Notes: generated by a model not told the origin, from the letters alone. Shown: positions 1 to 10,390, numbered from the stretch's first letter. The stretch is 64,000 bases of DNA from Butyrivibrio sp. FCS014 (GCF_000526935.1 NZ_JAHA01000019.1:620001-684000), one strand, 5' to 3'. Numbers and translations are program-made.

Positions 1-16
1 TCTACTTTAACAGAAC

Positions 17-65
17 AAGCTGCCACTGGAGGATAGCAATCTGATCCCCGCCGTGGCAGCTTTTT
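17..65 (+). terminator. Rho-independent terminator-like hairpin at window edge
   Basis: A perfect 10-bp stem pairs 17-26 with 53-62 and runs straight into five T residues on the plus strand (61-65). It would stop a plus-strand gene entering from outside the window. On the minus strand it lies 90 nt past the stop of the ABC exporter gene and could also end that transcript, but the run of T on that side is poor. The loop is long (26 nt), which lowers confidence. The right arm is part of a 42-bp direct repeat. Confidence 0.5.
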
Positions 66-126
66 CATTCAAATTCGCATTATTAAATTCCGCCGTGACA
101 GCTTTTTCATCCAAATTCGCATTATT
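49..126. repeat. Two tandem copies of a 36-bp repeat, 42-bp period
   Basis: Copies at 49-84 and 91-126 agree at 34 of 36 positions and sit exactly 42 bp apart. Each contains a GTGRCAGCTTTTT core. The period is a multiple of three, and one minus-strand frame reads a 14-residue repeat (NNANLxEKAxTA), but that frame has no plausible start of its own. Confidence 0.75.
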
Positions 127-157
127 CCGGTGCTCCGGCTGCACGCGGGAATACTTC

Positions 158-1891
158 TTACAGTGTTCCCAGCTGCATGCGGTAGTACTTCTCGTAGATG
201 CCACCCTGCTTTATGAGTTCCTTGTGGGTGCCCCTCTCCCGGATACCGTCACCGTCAAGGACGATGATCTCGTCGGCGCCAAGGATCGTGGACAGGCGGT
301 GGGCGATGGTGATGGTGGTACGCCCCACAGCCAGCTTATCCAGGCTCTCCTGGATATATCTCTCGGACTCGTTGTCCAGCGCGCTGGTGGCCTCATCCAG
401 TATCAGTATCGGCGGGTTCTTGAGGAAGATCCTGGCAATGGCAATCCTCTGCTTCTGGCCGCCGGAGAGCCTTGCTCCCCTCTCTCCCACCTGGGTATCG
501 AAGCCGTCGGGGAGACTTTCTATAAACTCCAGGATATCCGCACTCCTGGCTGCCTCGATGATCTCCTCCATGGTGGCATCAAGCCTTCCGTAGGCGATAT
601 TCTCTTTTACCGTGCCGTTAAAAAGATATACATCCTGCTGCACGATACCTATAAAGGAGCGCAGGGACTTCTGAGTCACAGTCCTTATGTCGGTGCCGTC
701 GATAAGGACCCGGCCGCCGGTAACATCGTAGAACCTGGGAAGGAGGGAACACAGCGTAGTCTTTCCGCCGCCGGAAGGTCCGACGATGGCCACGGATTTA
801 CCCGCCTCCACGTGAAGATCTATGTGATTTAAAACCGTCTCCTCTTTTTCATAGGAGAAGGAAACATCCTCGTAATCGATAACGCCCTTGACGTCCTTAA
901 GCTCTCCGGCATCGGGATCATCAACGATCTCGGGCATGGTGTCCATGACCTCGGAGAATCTCTCAAAGCCCGCAAGGCCCTTCTGGAGCTGCTCAGTGAA
1001 CTCCACCAGAACGTGCACGGGATTGATGAAGATGCTGATGTACAGCGCATAGATGGCAAGGTCCTCAACGGTAAGAGTTCCCTTGGCGATGAAGAAGCCT
1101 CCCGCCACCAGGACCGCAATATACATCAGTCCCTCGAAGAAATTGTTCCCAGAGAAGAAAAGAGCCATCTGCCTGTAGTTTGCTTTCTTGGAATCAAGGA
1201 AGGCTATGTTTGATCTGTCGAACTTCTCCTGCTCGATGTCCTCACCGGTGAAGGACTTCACAACCCTGATTCCTCCAAGGGTATCCTGAAGGGACGAGTT
1301 GATGCCCGCAATCTTCTTCCTGTTGTCCGCAAAGGTCGCTCTCATGCGGGTATTCTGGCTAACCGAGAATATCGCCATAAATACCACCACAACCACAAGG
1401 CACAGGGTCATGGGCACATTGATGCGCATAAGCAGAATGAAGGATCCGATGATCTTGATAACTGAGATGAAGATATTCTCAGGGCCGTGGTGGGCAAGCT
1501 CGGAGATATCAAACAGATCCGATATCAGCTTACTCATCATCTCTCCGGTGTTATGGGTATCATAGTAGGAAAAAGAAAATGCTTCGAACCGCTCAAACAG
1601 CTCCCGGCGCATGGTGGATTCCATCCGTGCTCCCATCATGTGTCCCTGGTAAGCCACGTAGTATCTGCAAAGGGATCTTACAAGATACATGGCAAGCAAA
1701 AGAGCCGCGATCAGCCCGAGTCTTTTTAAGATCAGCTCCGGACTCTCAAGAAAAAGTGTTTCCCGAAGACGACGCAGGAACTGCGGAAATGCCAGGTCGA
1801 TCACCGACAGCACCGTAGCACACAAAAGGTCTAAGAGAAACACTCCTATATATGGTCTGTAATATGGAATAAACTTCTTTATAAGCTTCAT
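158..1891 (-). CDS. ABC exporter half-transporter (fused permease and ATPase)
   Basis: A 577-residue half-transporter of the MsbA/MdlB/BmrA type. The N-terminal ~320 residues form six membrane segments. The ATP-binding domain carries Walker A GPSGGGKTT (371-379), signature LSGGQ (475-479), Walker B LILDE with catalytic Glu500, and an H-loop IAHRLST. All catalytic residues are present, so it may act as a homodimer. Substrate cannot be told from sequence; lipids, drugs or peptides are usual in the family. The ATG is preceded by a GGGGGTG ribosome site. It lies 58 nt after the MutS-like gene on the same strand and may be cotranscribed. Confidence 0.9.
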   Translation of the reverse strand: MKLIKKFIPYYRPYIGVFLLDLLCATVLSVIDLAFPQFLRRLRETLFLESPELILKRLGLIAALLLAMYLVRSLCRYYVAYQGHMMGARMESTMRRELFERFEAFSFSYYDTHNTGEMMSKLISDLFDISELAHHGPENIFISVIKIIGSFILLMRINVPMTLCLVVVVVFMAIFSVSQNTRMRATFADNRKKIAGINSSLQDTLGGIRVVKSFTGEDIEQEKFDRSNIAFLDSKKANYRQMALFFSGNNFFEGLMYIAVLVAGGFFIAKGTLTVEDLAIYALYISIFINPVHVLVEFTEQLQKGLAGFERFSEVMDTMPEIVDDPDAGELKDVKGVIDYEDVSFSYEKEETVLNHIDLHVEAGKSVAIVGPSGGGKTTLCSLLPRFYDVTGGRVLIDGTDIRTVTQKSLRSFIGIVQQDVYLFNGTVKENIAYGRLDATMEEIIEAARSADILEFIESLPDGFDTQVGERGARLSGGQKQRIAIARIFLKNPPILILDEATSALDNESERYIQESLDKLAVGRTTITIAHRLSTILGADEIIVLDGDGIRERGTHKELIKQGGIYEKYYRMQLGTL

Positions 1892-1949
1892 GACGCACCC
1901 CCGTTATTAAGAATTCAGTATATCTCATAAGATGCGCCGTGAAAAGGGC

Positions 1950-3647
1950 TTATTTTGTCAGCATTTCAAAGGTCACCCCGTATTTCTCCGCGATGTCCCT
2001 GGCGTAGGACAGGCCCTTGGGCGGTGCAACCTCAACTTCGTACAGCCTTCTTCCCTCCTCTGCTTTTACCACAAGGGAGGCGGCTTTTGCCTTGTACTCC
2101 TTATCGTTGATGGAATCTATCTCCATGGCAAGCTTGTGCATGTGGGTGTTGTAGATGGTCCTTATGCCCTTCCTCAAAATAGCTCTTGAGCAGTCCCTTG
2201 CTATGTAGTAGCCCTCTTCAAAGGAGGTGGTTGAGAAAGTCTCGTTGAGGAGCATCAGGCTCTTTTCCGAAGCAAGCTCGTAGATCTCCTTGAAGCGCTT
2301 GCACTCCTCTCCAAGGCGGCCAAGATCCATGGTCTTGTCCTCATCCGCAGGAAAGTGGGTGAAGATGTCATCCACAGGGACATATTCAAACTTCGTCGCC
2401 GGCACGTAAATCCCCGCCTGGGCAATAAAGAAAAGCTGGCCTATGGTCTGAGTTATGGTGGTCTTGCCGCCCATATTGGCACCGGTCAGAATATACAGCG
2501 TGTGCTCATCGGAGAAATCCAGGCGGTTGGTGACTATGTCGCCGATAGCATCTCCGCTGTGCTCCGCAAGGAGTTTGATATTATATACGCCTTCAGATTC
2601 CATGGAAAAAGAGCCTTCACTCTCCGAAGGATCTTTGGCCAGCGGTTTGCAGAAGGCTGCTCCCTTTTCCGTCATCTTCTCGATGTACTCAGCCCACCTT
2701 ATGTAGAAGATGAACTCCGGCATAAGGTCGGTTATGTCGGTAACTGTGAGCATGGTGTATTTGTTCAGGACGTTTCGAAGGTGCTTTACCGTCTGGCTCA
2801 GCATCCTGTCGGTTATCTTGTCCATGTAGTTGGTGATGGTCCTGGTGGTATCGTCTGCTTCCGAGACCTTCATGACACTCATCATAGCAAGGGGGCTGAA
2901 GACAGGAGGAATGAAATCCTTTCCATCATTTAAAGGTCCCTTGGCATTTATCTCGTCAAATTTGTAGTCTCCCTTCCACTCAGTTCCGTCATTAATAATG
3001 TCTTTTCCCGAGACCTTGTCCATGAAGTGGCTCACAAGTTTGGCCCTGGTAAAGGGCTTGTTGTTGATGGAGATAAGTCCGATGCCGCTGGCCTCGAAGC
3101 GCTCATTCAAGTTGATGCCAACGGTGACGCTTTTTAGATTGCCGGTGTCCGCCCGAAGGTTCTTGATGTCTTTTTTAAGGCCCTCGAAACCGTTGTCCTC
3201 GTACAGGTCGCTTACATACTTCTTAAGTCCAAGAAGCCCCTTTGAGTGTATATCCGCCTCGGCTAGGCACCTGTAGATGGCACCGATGCTCTCGATGTAA
3301 TCGTTTATCTCCTCAAGTCTGTGGAGAAGATCCCAAACTCCGGGATCATGGTCGTTGTCATGCTTGTAACTGCCGTATTCCTTAAGAAAGTCCACTTTAT
3401 CAAGGAGTTCCAAAAGTTCCTCTCTCATCTTCTTATTTCTGTATATGTCGTCAAAGACGTCGCTCCTGAAGCGGGCGTTCTCAGGGTCGGCGGTGATCAT
3501 CTTCATCACGTTGGTGATATAGGTCTGCTCGTTCTTCTCCTCCGAGAGTTTCAAAAGCACACTGTCCATGCCGATATCGTGCACCGTCAGGTCGCTGGTC
3601 TTTCTGTATTCCAGGTTTTGGTTTGGAAATAGTAGGCTGTATTTCAT
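1950..3647 (-). CDS. MutS-family ATPase, DNA mismatch-binding type without N-terminal domains
   Basis: A 565-residue protein whose C-terminal ~200 residues are a MutS-type ABC ATPase: Walker A GANMGGKTT (389-397), a Walker B-like LMLLNET (465-471, Asn in place of the usual Asp before Glu), and downstream TIYNTHMHKL resembling the MutS ATPase tail. The front part is helical and matches a MutS core/lever region, but the mismatch-reading and connector domains of real MutS (about 850 residues) are missing, as is the Smr domain of MutS2. It is therefore one of the short MutS-like proteins common in Clostridia, function unknown. A GGAG site precedes the ATG. It follows the trp operon terminator. 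Confidence 0.8.
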   Translation of the reverse strand: MKYSLLFPNQNLEYRKTSDLTVHDIGMDSVLLKLSEEKNEQTYITNVMKMITADPENARFRSDVFDDIYRNKKMREELLELLDKVDFLKEYGSYKHDNDHDPGVWDLLHRLEEINDYIESIGAIYRCLAEADIHSKGLLGLKKYVSDLYEDNGFEGLKKDIKNLRADTGNLKSVTVGINLNERFEASGIGLISINNKPFTRAKLVSHFMDKVSGKDIINDGTEWKGDYKFDEINAKGPLNDGKDFIPPVFSPLAMMSVMKVSEADDTTRTITNYMDKITDRMLSQTVKHLRNVLNKYTMLTVTDITDLMPEFIFYIRWAEYIEKMTEKGAAFCKPLAKDPSESEGSFSMESEGVYNIKLLAEHSGDAIGDIVTNRLDFSDEHTLYILTGANMGGKTTITQTIGQLFFIAQAGIYVPATKFEYVPVDDIFTHFPADEDKTMDLGRLGEECKRFKEIYELASEKSLMLLNETFSTTSFEEGYYIARDCSRAILRKGIRTIYNTHMHKLAMEIDSINDKEYKAKAASLVVKAEEGRRLYEVEVAPPKGLSYARDIAEKYGVTFEMLTK

Positions 3648-3716
3648 TGAGTTGCTCCGTTGTCTTCGATATTTGTTGGTTATTATCTATCATAGCATCT
3701 TGGGGCAAAAGCTGCA

Positions 3717-3745
3717 GTAAAAAGGCGGCCACATTTGGCCGCCGG
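3717..3745 (-). terminator. Terminator of the trp operon
   Basis: An 8-bp GC-rich stem pairs 3724-3731 with 3736-3743 around a 4-nt loop. On the minus strand it is followed by a run of T (complement of the A run at 3719-3723). It lies 27 nt past the trpG stop. Confidence 0.85.
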
Positions 3746-3771
3746 GTATTACATGTTTCATTCCCCAAGAG

Positions 3772-4347
3772 TCAGTTAGAGCCATCCCTAATAAAGCTCC
3801 TTAGCATTGTTTTGCCATCGGGAGTCATGATGGATTCCGGGTGAAACTGGACACCGTAGATGGGGTAATCCCTGTGCTGTACTGCCATGATCTCACCGTC
3901 GTCAGTTACCGCGGTTACCTTAAGGCAATCAGGCATAGTAGAAGGATCTGCTGCCAGAGAATGATATCTGGCTACTTTTGCGTTTTCCGGGCAGTCCTTA
4001 AACAATAGGCAGTCCCTGTCGAACTTAACCACAGACTGCTTGCCGTGCATCAGCTCTTTGGCGTAGGTTATGGTGGCTCCGAAAGCCATGCAGATGGCCT
4101 GATGGCCAAGACATACACCCAGGGTCGGGATCTCTTTTCCCAGAGTCTTTGCTGCCTCTACGATTATGCCTGCATCCTCGGGCCTTCCCGGTCCGGGAGA
4201 AAGGATTATCCTGTCAGGGGCAAGAGCACGTATCTCCTCCACGGTCAGCTCATCGTTTCTGATGACTTTGATATCCGGATCTATCTCGCCCACAAACTGG
4301 AAAAGGTTGTAGGAAAAGCTGTCGTAATTATCTATAAGCAGGATCAT
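3772..4347 (-). CDS. trpG: Anthranilate synthase component II (glutamine amidotransferase)
   Basis: Supplies ammonia from glutamine to TrpE. The 191-residue product starts MILLIDNYDSFSYN, shows the oxyanion/nucleophile motif GVCLGHQAI (catalytic Cys) and the QFHPES motif holding the His-Glu of the triad. The start at 4347 overlaps the trpE stop in an ATGA arrangement, which fixes it over an upstream in-frame start 60 nt earlier. In many Firmicutes such a protein also serves PabB; no pabB is near, so a trp role is the simplest reading. Last gene of the trp operon. Confidence 0.95.
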   Translation of the reverse strand: MILLIDNYDSFSYNLFQFVGEIDPDIKVIRNDELTVEEIRALAPDRIILSPGPGRPEDAGIIVEAAKTLGKEIPTLGVCLGHQAICMAFGATITYAKELMHGKQSVVKFDRDCLLFKDCPENAKVARYHSLAADPSTMPDCLKVTAVTDDGEIMAVQHRDYPIYGVQFHPESIMTPDGKTMLRSFIRDGSN

Positions 4348-5882
4348 GCGTCCACCTCCTGTGAAAGTTCCAAAGAGCGCAGAGACGCTCTGGCCTTGTT
4401 GAGGCACTCCTGGTATTCCTTCTCGGGATCGGAATCTGCAACAATTCCCGCTCCGCTTCTTACATACACTCTGTCGTTCTTCTTGTACACAAGGCGGATG
4501 GCGATGCAGGTGTCCATGTTCCCCGCAAAATCAATGTAACCGATGGCTCCGCCATAGATACCGCGCTTGTTGTTCTCAAGGTCACCTATTAGCTGAACCG
4601 CCCTTATCTTTGGGGCTCCCGAAAGTGTTCCCGCAGGCAGCACCGCATTTATGGCATCCAGAGCATCGTACTCCTTCCTGATCTTTCCACGGACTGTGGA
4701 GCCGATGTGCATGACATGGGAATATCTCTCGATGGAGTGGAGCTTTTCCACCTCGACGCTTCCAAACTCGCTTATCTTGCCAAGGTCGTTCCTGCCAAGG
4801 TCCACAAGCATGTTGTGCTCTGCAAGCTCCTTTTCGTCTGCCAGAAGCTCTTTTTCCAGGGCCTCGTCCTCCTGCCTGGTCTTGCCTCTGGGCCTTGTGC
4901 CGGCAAGAGGGAAGGTGTGAAGAATGCCGTCCTCAAGCTTAACAAGGGTCTCCGGTGAAGCTCCCGCCACCTCAACGTCCGTTCCTGAGAAGTAGAACAT
5001 GTAGGGTGAAGGATTGATGGTTCTAAGAACCCTGTAGGTGTCAAGAAGGCTCCCCTTAAATGGCGCGGAAAGCCTGTTTGAGAGCACGATCTGGAAGATG
5101 TCTCCCTCTTTTATATGGCGCTTTCCTCTCTCCACCATGTCGCAGTACTCTTCCCTGGTAAAAAGAGCCGTCACCTCTCCGGTAAGTTTGCCCGTCTCCT
5201 CGTTGGACTTTTCTCCGTGAAGGATAAGCTGTCTCATTCGAAGGAGCTCCTCCTGAGCTGTCTTGTATCCTGCTTCTATGTCATCGCACCTTGCATTGAC
5301 TATAAGAATTATCTTCTGGGATACATTGTCGAAGGCGATGACCCTGTCAAAAAGCATAAGGTCAAGGTCCTTAAAAGCATCGTTGTCTTCGACAGCTCCT
5401 CTTGCGCTTGGCTCGCAGTAACAAAAATAATCAAAGGAAAAATATCCCACAAGGCCACCTGTAAAAGGAGGCATATCCTCAAGTCTTGGGCTCTTGTAGT
5501 CTTCAAGGATTGTACGCAGGATTTCCCAGGGCCTGTCAGTCTTGTAAACCTTATCTTCAAGATTGCTTCCGGAGGTAAACGCAGCTTCAGCATCGCCTCC
5601 TTTGCTTTCCTCGTCGCATCTGCTGCTGACGGTAAGCTCCCCGTCCATGCAGCTTATGGCCATCTTAGGATCATAGCCCATAAAGGTGTATCTGCCCCAG
5701 TACTCATTGGCCTGGGCGGACTCCAGCATGTAGCAATGGGTGGAGACCTTCTTGAGCTTTCTCATAAGCTCTATTGGAGTGATGATGTCACTCATTATGC
5801 TGCAGCTTACCGGTATGACGTTGTAAGACCCGGAAGCAGCTATTTCTTTTGCCTCTTCTAATGTTATTGAAAAATCTGTCAT
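4344..5882 (-). CDS. trpE: Anthranilate synthase component I
   Basis: Converts chorismate and ammonia to anthranilate, the committed step of tryptophan synthesis. 512 residues, normal family length. The N-terminal part has MLESAQ (about 52-57), matching the LLES element that binds tryptophan for feedback inhibition. The C-terminal chorismate-binding domain shows the GTRPRGKTRQEDE and LSGAPKIRA motifs. A GAGAGGAAG site precedes the ATG. It sits 19 nt after trpA and is coupled to trpG. Its place near the end of the operon is unusual. Confidence 0.96.
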   Translation of the reverse strand: MTDFSITLEEAKEIAASGSYNVIPVSCSIMSDIITPIELMRKLKKVSTHCYMLESAQANEYWGRYTFMGYDPKMAISCMDGELTVSSRCDEESKGGDAEAAFTSGSNLEDKVYKTDRPWEILRTILEDYKSPRLEDMPPFTGGLVGYFSFDYFCYCEPSARGAVEDNDAFKDLDLMLFDRVIAFDNVSQKIILIVNARCDDIEAGYKTAQEELLRMRQLILHGEKSNEETGKLTGEVTALFTREEYCDMVERGKRHIKEGDIFQIVLSNRLSAPFKGSLLDTYRVLRTINPSPYMFYFSGTDVEVAGASPETLVKLEDGILHTFPLAGTRPRGKTRQEDEALEKELLADEKELAEHNMLVDLGRNDLGKISEFGSVEVEKLHSIERYSHVMHIGSTVRGKIRKEYDALDAINAVLPAGTLSGAPKIRAVQLIGDLENNKRGIYGGAIGYIDFAGNMDTCIAIRLVYKKNDRVYVRSGAGIVADSDPEKEYQECLNKARASLRSLELSQEVDA

Positions 5883-5901
5883 TGATCTTCCTCTCCCGGA
5901 A

Positions 5902-6678
5902 TCATGAAGCCAAAACTCCCTGTTTCATGCTGCTTACATACTCGCCCACATACTTGGGAGCGTCTTTGCCGTATTTCTCGATTATCTTGATAATAGCTGA
6001 TCCAACGATGGCGCCGTCGGAAATGGCGGCCATGGCCTTTGCCTGCTCCGGTGTTGAAATGCCAAAGCCGATGGCGCAGGGAACATCGGTGTTCTCACGA
6101 ATCGCACTTACTATTGATCCAAGATCGGTGGTGATGCTGGTTCTGGTTCCTGTAACCCCAAGGCTTGAAACCACGTAGATAAAGCCCTCAGCCTCTTTTG
6201 CGATCATGGCGATGCGGTTTTCGGAAGTTGGAGCGATAAGGGATATCAGATCCACACCATACTTATGGCACACCGGAAGGAACTCCTCCTTCTCCTCAAA
6301 TGGAAGATCGGGAAGGATGATTCCGTCGATGCCAATCTCCCTGCAGGCGGAAATAAAGCGCTCTGCGCCGTAGGAATAAACCACGTTGGCATAGGTCATG
6401 AATACCATGGGGATCGTGACATCCTTTCGAAGTTCCTTTACCAGGTCAAAAATCTTGTCTGTGGTAACTCCTCCCGTAAGAGCGCGAAGATTTGCCCCCT
6501 GGATCACAGGGCCCTCGGCTGTGGGATCCGAGAAAGGGATGCCAAGCTCAATAAGGTCTGCGCCGTTGTCTGCTGCTGCCTTCACCACTTCTTTGGTGGT
6601 CTCAAGGTCAGGGTCACCGCAGGTTATGAATGCGATAAATGCTTTGTTATTCTCAAATGCTTTTCTTATATTACTCAT
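5902..6678 (-). CDS. trpA: Tryptophan synthase alpha subunit
   Basis: Cleaves indole-3-glycerol phosphate to indole and glyceraldehyde 3-phosphate; indole is passed to TrpB. 258 residues from MSNIRKAF. The catalytic Glu is in [11 protein letters not shown] and the Asp follows in that motif; the phosphate-binding GFGIST is near the end. The start at 6678 was chosen because GGGAGGATAT lies just upstream; it overlaps the last 8 nt of trpB, as expected for coupled translation of the two subunits. Confidence 0.96.
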   Translation of the reverse strand: MSNIRKAFENNKAFIAFITCGDPDLETTKEVVKAAADNGADLIELGIPFSDPTAEGPVIQGANLRALTGGVTTDKIFDLVKELRKDVTIPMVFMTYANVVYSYGAERFISACREIGIDGIILPDLPFEEKEEFLPVCHKYGVDLISLIAPTSENRIAMIAKEAEGFIYVVSSLGVTGTRTSITTDLGSIVSAIRENTDVPCAIGFGISTPEQAKAMAAISDGAIVGSAIIKIIEKYGKDAPKYVGEYVSSMKQGVLAS

Positions 6679-7861
6679 TGATATCCTCCCCTCTGTAGCG
6701 GGCAATGGCTGCGCAGTCCTTGTCGCCGCGGCCTGAAATTGTGATGACGATGATCTTGTCCTTGTCCATTTTAGGCGCGATCTTCATGGCGTGAGCCACT
6801 GCATGTGATGACTCGATGGCAGGAATTATGCCTTCAGTGCGGGCCATGTACTCAAATGCATTTACTGCCTCCTCATCGGTGACGGGCACATACTCAGCTC
6901 TTCCTATGTCGTGAAGGTGGGCGTGCTCGGGGCCGATGCCGGGATAATCAAGGCCTGCGGAAATTGAGTATACCGGTGCGATCTGACCGTACTCGTCCTG
7001 ACAGAAGTAAGACTTCATTCCGTGGAAGATTCCCAGTTTTCCTGTTGCGATGGTAGCTGCGGTCTCAAAGGTGTCAACGCCTCTTCCTGCCGCCTCGCAG
7101 CCTATGAGCTGTACGTCTTTATCCTCAATGAAGTTGTAGAAGGTTCCGATGGCATTGGATCCGCCGCCTACACAGGCGATAACCGCATCCGGAAGCCTTC
7201 CCTCCTTTTCAAGGATCTGTTCTTTTATCTCTTTTGAAATCACCGCCTGAAAATCCCTTACGATAGTAGGAAAAGGGTGGGGTCCCATTACGGACCCCAG
7301 GCAGTAATGGGTGTCGTCAATCCTGCTGGTCCACTCTCTCATGGCCTCTGAAACTGCGTCCTTCAAGGTGGCTGTTCCCGATGTTACCGGGATAACTTCT
7401 GCTCCAAGGAGCCTCATTCTGTATACGTTAAGGGCCTGTCTCTTTGTGTCCTCTTCTCCCATGAAAACAACACATTCCATGCCCATAAGCGCCGCTGCCG
7501 TAGCCGTAGCCACTCCATGCTGTCCTGCGCCGGTCTCTGCTATGAGCCTTGTCTTACCCATCTTCTTGGCAAGAAGCGCCTGGCCAAGAACGTTGTTGAT
7601 CTTGTGGGCGCCGGTGTGGTTTAAGTCCTCTCTCTTAAGATAGATCCTGGCCCCGCCCAGGTCTTTTGTCATCTTCTCCGCATAGTAGAGCCTTGAGGGC
7701 CTTCCCGCATATTCATTCAAAAGCTCAGTGAGCTCTGCATTAAACTCCGGATCGTCCTTGTACCTGTTATAGGCTTCCTCCAGCTCTATAACAGCGTTCA
7801 TAAGCGTCTCAGGTATGTACTGTCCACCATGTATTCCGAATCTGCCGTTTTGATTTGTCAT
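6671..7861 (-). CDS. trpB: Tryptophan synthase beta subunit
   Basis: PLP enzyme joining indole and serine to tryptophan. 396 residues, standard TrpB1 length. The PLP lysine is Lys87 in HTGAHKINN; the phosphate-binding GGGSNAIG and the alpha-contacting N-terminal region are present. A GAGGAGAGTATATT ribosome site precedes the ATG. It lies 17 nt after trpF. Confidence 0.97.
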   Translation of the reverse strand: MTNQNGRFGIHGGQYIPETLMNAVIELEEAYNRYKDDPEFNAELTELLNEYAGRPSRLYYAEKMTKDLGGARIYLKREDLNHTGAHKINNVLGQALLAKKMGKTRLIAETGAGQHGVATATAAALMGMECVVFMGEEDTKRQALNVYRMRLLGAEVIPVTSGTATLKDAVSEAMREWTSRIDDTHYCLGSVMGPHPFPTIVRDFQAVISKEIKEQILEKEGRLPDAVIACVGGGSNAIGTFYNFIEDKDVQLIGCEAAGRGVDTFETAATIATGKLGIFHGMKSYFCQDEYGQIAPVYSISAGLDYPGIGPEHAHLHDIGRAEYVPVTDEEAVNAFEYMARTEGIIPAIESSHAVAHAMKIAPKMDKDKIIVITISGRGDKDCAAIARYRGEDINE

Positions 7862-7878
7862 AATATACTCTCCTCTTG

Positions 7879-8526
7879 TCAGCGCTTTTCGTCTGTATCA
7901 TTGCCGGCGCATCGCACCGCATCCGTAAACTGTTTCATCTTCACCGGGTCTTTTACCCCTTCTGTCTCAATCCCGGAGCTTACATCCACTCCGAAGGGGC
8001 TTAGAACATCTATGGCCTTTCCAACGTTATCGGGGCCAAGTCCCCCTGCCAGAAAATATGGTTTTGTGATAGCTGCTTCTTTTAACAGCTCATGGTCAAA
8101 AGCTTTCCCCGTTCCTGTTCCCGAATCCAGAAGAAGCAGGTCCGCCGAGGACTTCTCTGCCGCTTCAAGGTCTTCTTTGTTTCGTATCACAAAGGCCTTA
8201 ATTATGGGCTTTCCCGGGGCCAGTGTCCGAAGCCTTTTTATGTACTCTTCGTCCTCATGCCCATGAAGCTGCGCCGCATCTATGATTTCTTCTCTCAAAA
8301 GACCGGCTATCCTCTCGGGAGATTCGTCAACGAACACCCCTACTGCCTTTATCCCGGGCAAAAGAGCCATCTTCAGCTCCCGGGCTTTATCGAGAGGAAC
8401 GTTTCGCCTGCTTTTCTCCCAGAACACAAAGCCTATATAATCAGGCTTTAGTCTGTTGGCCTCTTCTATATCCTCAAGGCGGCTTAGGCCGCAGAGCTTG
8501 ATCCTGGTATTGTTCATATCTGTCAT
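7879..8526 (-). CDS. trpF: Phosphoribosylanthranilate isomerase
   Basis: Third step of the branch: Amadori rearrangement of phosphoribosylanthranilate to CdRP. 215 residues, a TIM barrel. IKLCGL near the start holds the catalytic Cys and [18 protein letters not shown] holds the catalytic Asp. The start at 8526 makes an ATGA overlap with trpC; a second Met three codons in is also possible. Confidence 0.95.
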   Translation of the reverse strand: MTDMNNTRIKLCGLSRLEDIEEANRLKPDYIGFVFWEKSRRNVPLDKARELKMALLPGIKAVGVFVDESPERIAGLLREEIIDAAQLHGHEDEEYIKRLRTLAPGKPIIKAFVIRNKEDLEAAEKSSADLLLLDSGTGTGKAFDHELLKEAAITKPYFLAGGLGPDNVGKAIDVLSPFGVDVSSGIETEGVKDPVKMKQFTDAVRCAGNDTDEKR

Positions 8527-9302
8527 TTCCCTTTCAGCTCGTTTAGCTTGGCCCTTTTGTCCTCTGCTCTCATCAGGGTCTCTCCCACAAGAACCGCGTT
8601 TGCTCCAATCTCCCTGATGGCCTTCACATCCTCCGGTCCCTTCACTCCGCTCTCGGAAACAAAGATCACATCTGAGGGGATAAGGCTTCGCAGCCGTTTG
8701 CTGTTGCCGGTATCAACGGTAAAATCCTTGAGGTTTCTGTTGTTAACGCCTATGATCCTTGCTCCGGCATCTATCGCCATCTTAACTTCAGCTTCGTCAT
8801 GGGCTTCCACCAGTGCCGAGAGTCCAAGCTCATCGCAGATCCCCAGATACTCCTCTATCTGCTGCTTGGTAAGTATGGAGCAGATAAGCAGTACCGCCGA
8901 TGCCCCAAGGAGCCTTGCCTCGTAGATCATGTACTCATCTACGGTGAAGTCCTTTCTAAGGCAGGGGATGTTTACGTTCTCCGTGATTTCCTTAAGATAC
9001 TCATCTTTTCCAAGGAACCACTTGGGCTCCGTCAGCACCGAGATGCAGTCGGCTCCGGCTTTCTCGTACTCCTTTGCTATATCGAGGTATGGGAAGTCCT
9101 CTGCTATCACTCCCTTTGAGGGGGATGCCTTTTTGCATTCGCAGATAAAAGAGATCTCGTCCCCCTTCAGGGATTTTTCAAATTCAAAGTTTTTCTTTGG
9201 AAGCGCCAGGGCTTTTGCCTTCACTTCCGCTAAAGGTGAAAGCTCTTTTGCCTTGCTTACTCTGCGGCGGGTTTCTGCAGCTATCTCATCAAGAATGGTC
9301 AT
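8523..9302 (-). CDS. trpC: Indole-3-glycerol phosphate synthase
   Basis: Closes the indole ring by decarboxylation of CdRP. 259 residues. Motifs: FICECKKASPSKG (catalytic Lys), the SVLTEPKWFLG stretch, LRKDFTVDEYMIYEA (second catalytic Lys), and GVNNRNLKDF and VSESGV at the end. AAGGACTA precedes the ATG. It is 15 nt after trpD and overlaps trpF by 4 nt. TrpC and TrpF are separate proteins here, not fused as in enteric bacteria. Confidence 0.96.
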   Translation of the reverse strand: MTILDEIAAETRRRVSKAKELSPLAEVKAKALALPKKNFEFEKSLKGDEISFICECKKASPSKGVIAEDFPYLDIAKEYEKAGADCISVLTEPKWFLGKDEYLKEITENVNIPCLRKDFTVDEYMIYEARLLGASAVLLICSILTKQQIEEYLGICDELGLSALVEAHDEAEVKMAIDAGARIIGVNNRNLKDFTVDTGNSKRLRSLIPSDVIFVSESGVKGPEDVKAIREIGANAVLVGETLMRAEDKRAKLNELKGK

Positions 9303-9317
9303 TGCACTAGTCCTTTC

Positions 9318-10343
9318 TTATGCTTCAGGGCGGTTTGATACTTCGATCACCTTGTTCAGGGTTTCAAGAGCCTTGCCTGAATCGATAAGCTCTGCTGCAA
9401 GCTTCACGCCATCGGCAAAGGTATCGGCCTTTCCTCCGATGTAGAGAGAAGCGCCTGCGTTCATGAGAACCGCATCTCTCTTGGGCCCCTTGTCTCCCTT
9501 GAGGATTCCAAGAGTTATCTGTGCGTTCTCCTCGGGAGTTCCTCCAACCAGCTCGCTCTTGTCGCATTTTGTAAAGCCGAAGTCCTCAGGGGAAATGGTG
9601 TAGGTCTTGTACCAACCGTCCTTGATCTCGCAGATCTTGGTGTCGCAGCTCATGGAAATCTCATCAAGCTTGTCCAGTCCGAAGACAACCATTCCTCTCT
9701 TAACGCCAAGGTTTACAAGAACCTGAGCCAGGGGCTCAACCAGGTATTCGTCGTATACGCCAAGAAGCTGCATTGAAGGTGAACCCGGGTTTGTGAGAGG
9801 TCCAAGGATATTGAACACTGTTCTAAATCCCAGCTCTTTTCTGATGGCTCCAACATACTTCATGGAGGTGTGGTACTTCTGGGCAAAGAAGAAGCACATG
9901 CCTGCTTCCTTGAGAAGCTCTACGCATCTTTCGGGGCTCTGCTGAATGTTTACCCCAAGAGCCTCAAGGCAGTCAGCTGTTCCGCACTTACTGGAAGCTG
10001 CTCTGTTTCCGTGCTTGGCAACCTTCATTCCGCCTGCTGCTGCAACCAGGGCGGAGGTGGTGGAGATGTTGAAGCTTCCTGCGTTGTCTCCGCCGGTTCC
10101 AACGATCTCAAATACATCCATTCCGGTCTCAACTTTGGTTGCGTGATCTCTCATGGCAGCTGCGCAGCCTGCGATCTCTTCAGTGGTCTCAGCCCTTGCG
10201 CTCTTTGTGGAAAGAGCTGAAAGAAATGCCGCATTCTGAGTTGGGCTTGTCTCGCCGCTCATGATCTCATTCATTACAGCGTAGGCCTCATCATAGGTGA
10301 GGTCCTCTTTGTTTACGATTTTTACGATTGCTTCCTTGATCAT
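9318..10343 (-). CDS. trpD: Anthranilate phosphoribosyltransferase
   Basis: Second step of the branch: transfers phosphoribose from PRPP to anthranilate. 341 residues. The PRPP-binding [17 protein letters not shown] motif and [15 protein letters not shown] are intact. The start at 10343 follows AGGAGGAGAAAAAC and trims ten residues from the longest frame. It is the first gene of the operon, directly after the T-box leader; in most bacteria trpE holds this place. Confidence 0.96.
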   Translation of the reverse strand: MIKEAIVKIVNKEDLTYDEAYAVMNEIMSGETSPTQNAAFLSALSTKSARAETTEEIAGCAAAMRDHATKVETGMDVFEIVGTGGDNAGSFNISTTSALVAAAGGMKVAKHGNRAASSKCGTADCLEALGVNIQQSPERCVELLKEAGMCFFFAQKYHTSMKYVGAIRKELGFRTVFNILGPLTNPGSPSMQLLGVYDEYLVEPLAQVLVNLGVKRGMVVFGLDKLDEISMSCDTKICEIKDGWYKTYTISPEDFGFTKCDKSELVGGTPEENAQITLGILKGDKGPKRDAVLMNAGASLYIGGKADTFADGVKLAAELIDSGKALETLNKVIEVSNRPEA

Positions 10344-10390
10344 TGTTTTTCTCCTCCTGTATGTGCGCTGCATGACTCTGTTTCACACGC

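Noticed and set aside
7..204. Minus-strand 65-codon frame with a 14-residue repeat
   Set aside because: It begins inside the ABC exporter gene in another frame, has no ribosome site, and covers a terminator and a DNA-level duplication.
53..832. Plus-strand frame of 259 codons opposite the ABC exporter
   Set aside because: Mirrors the conserved ATPase motifs on the other strand; no independent evidence.
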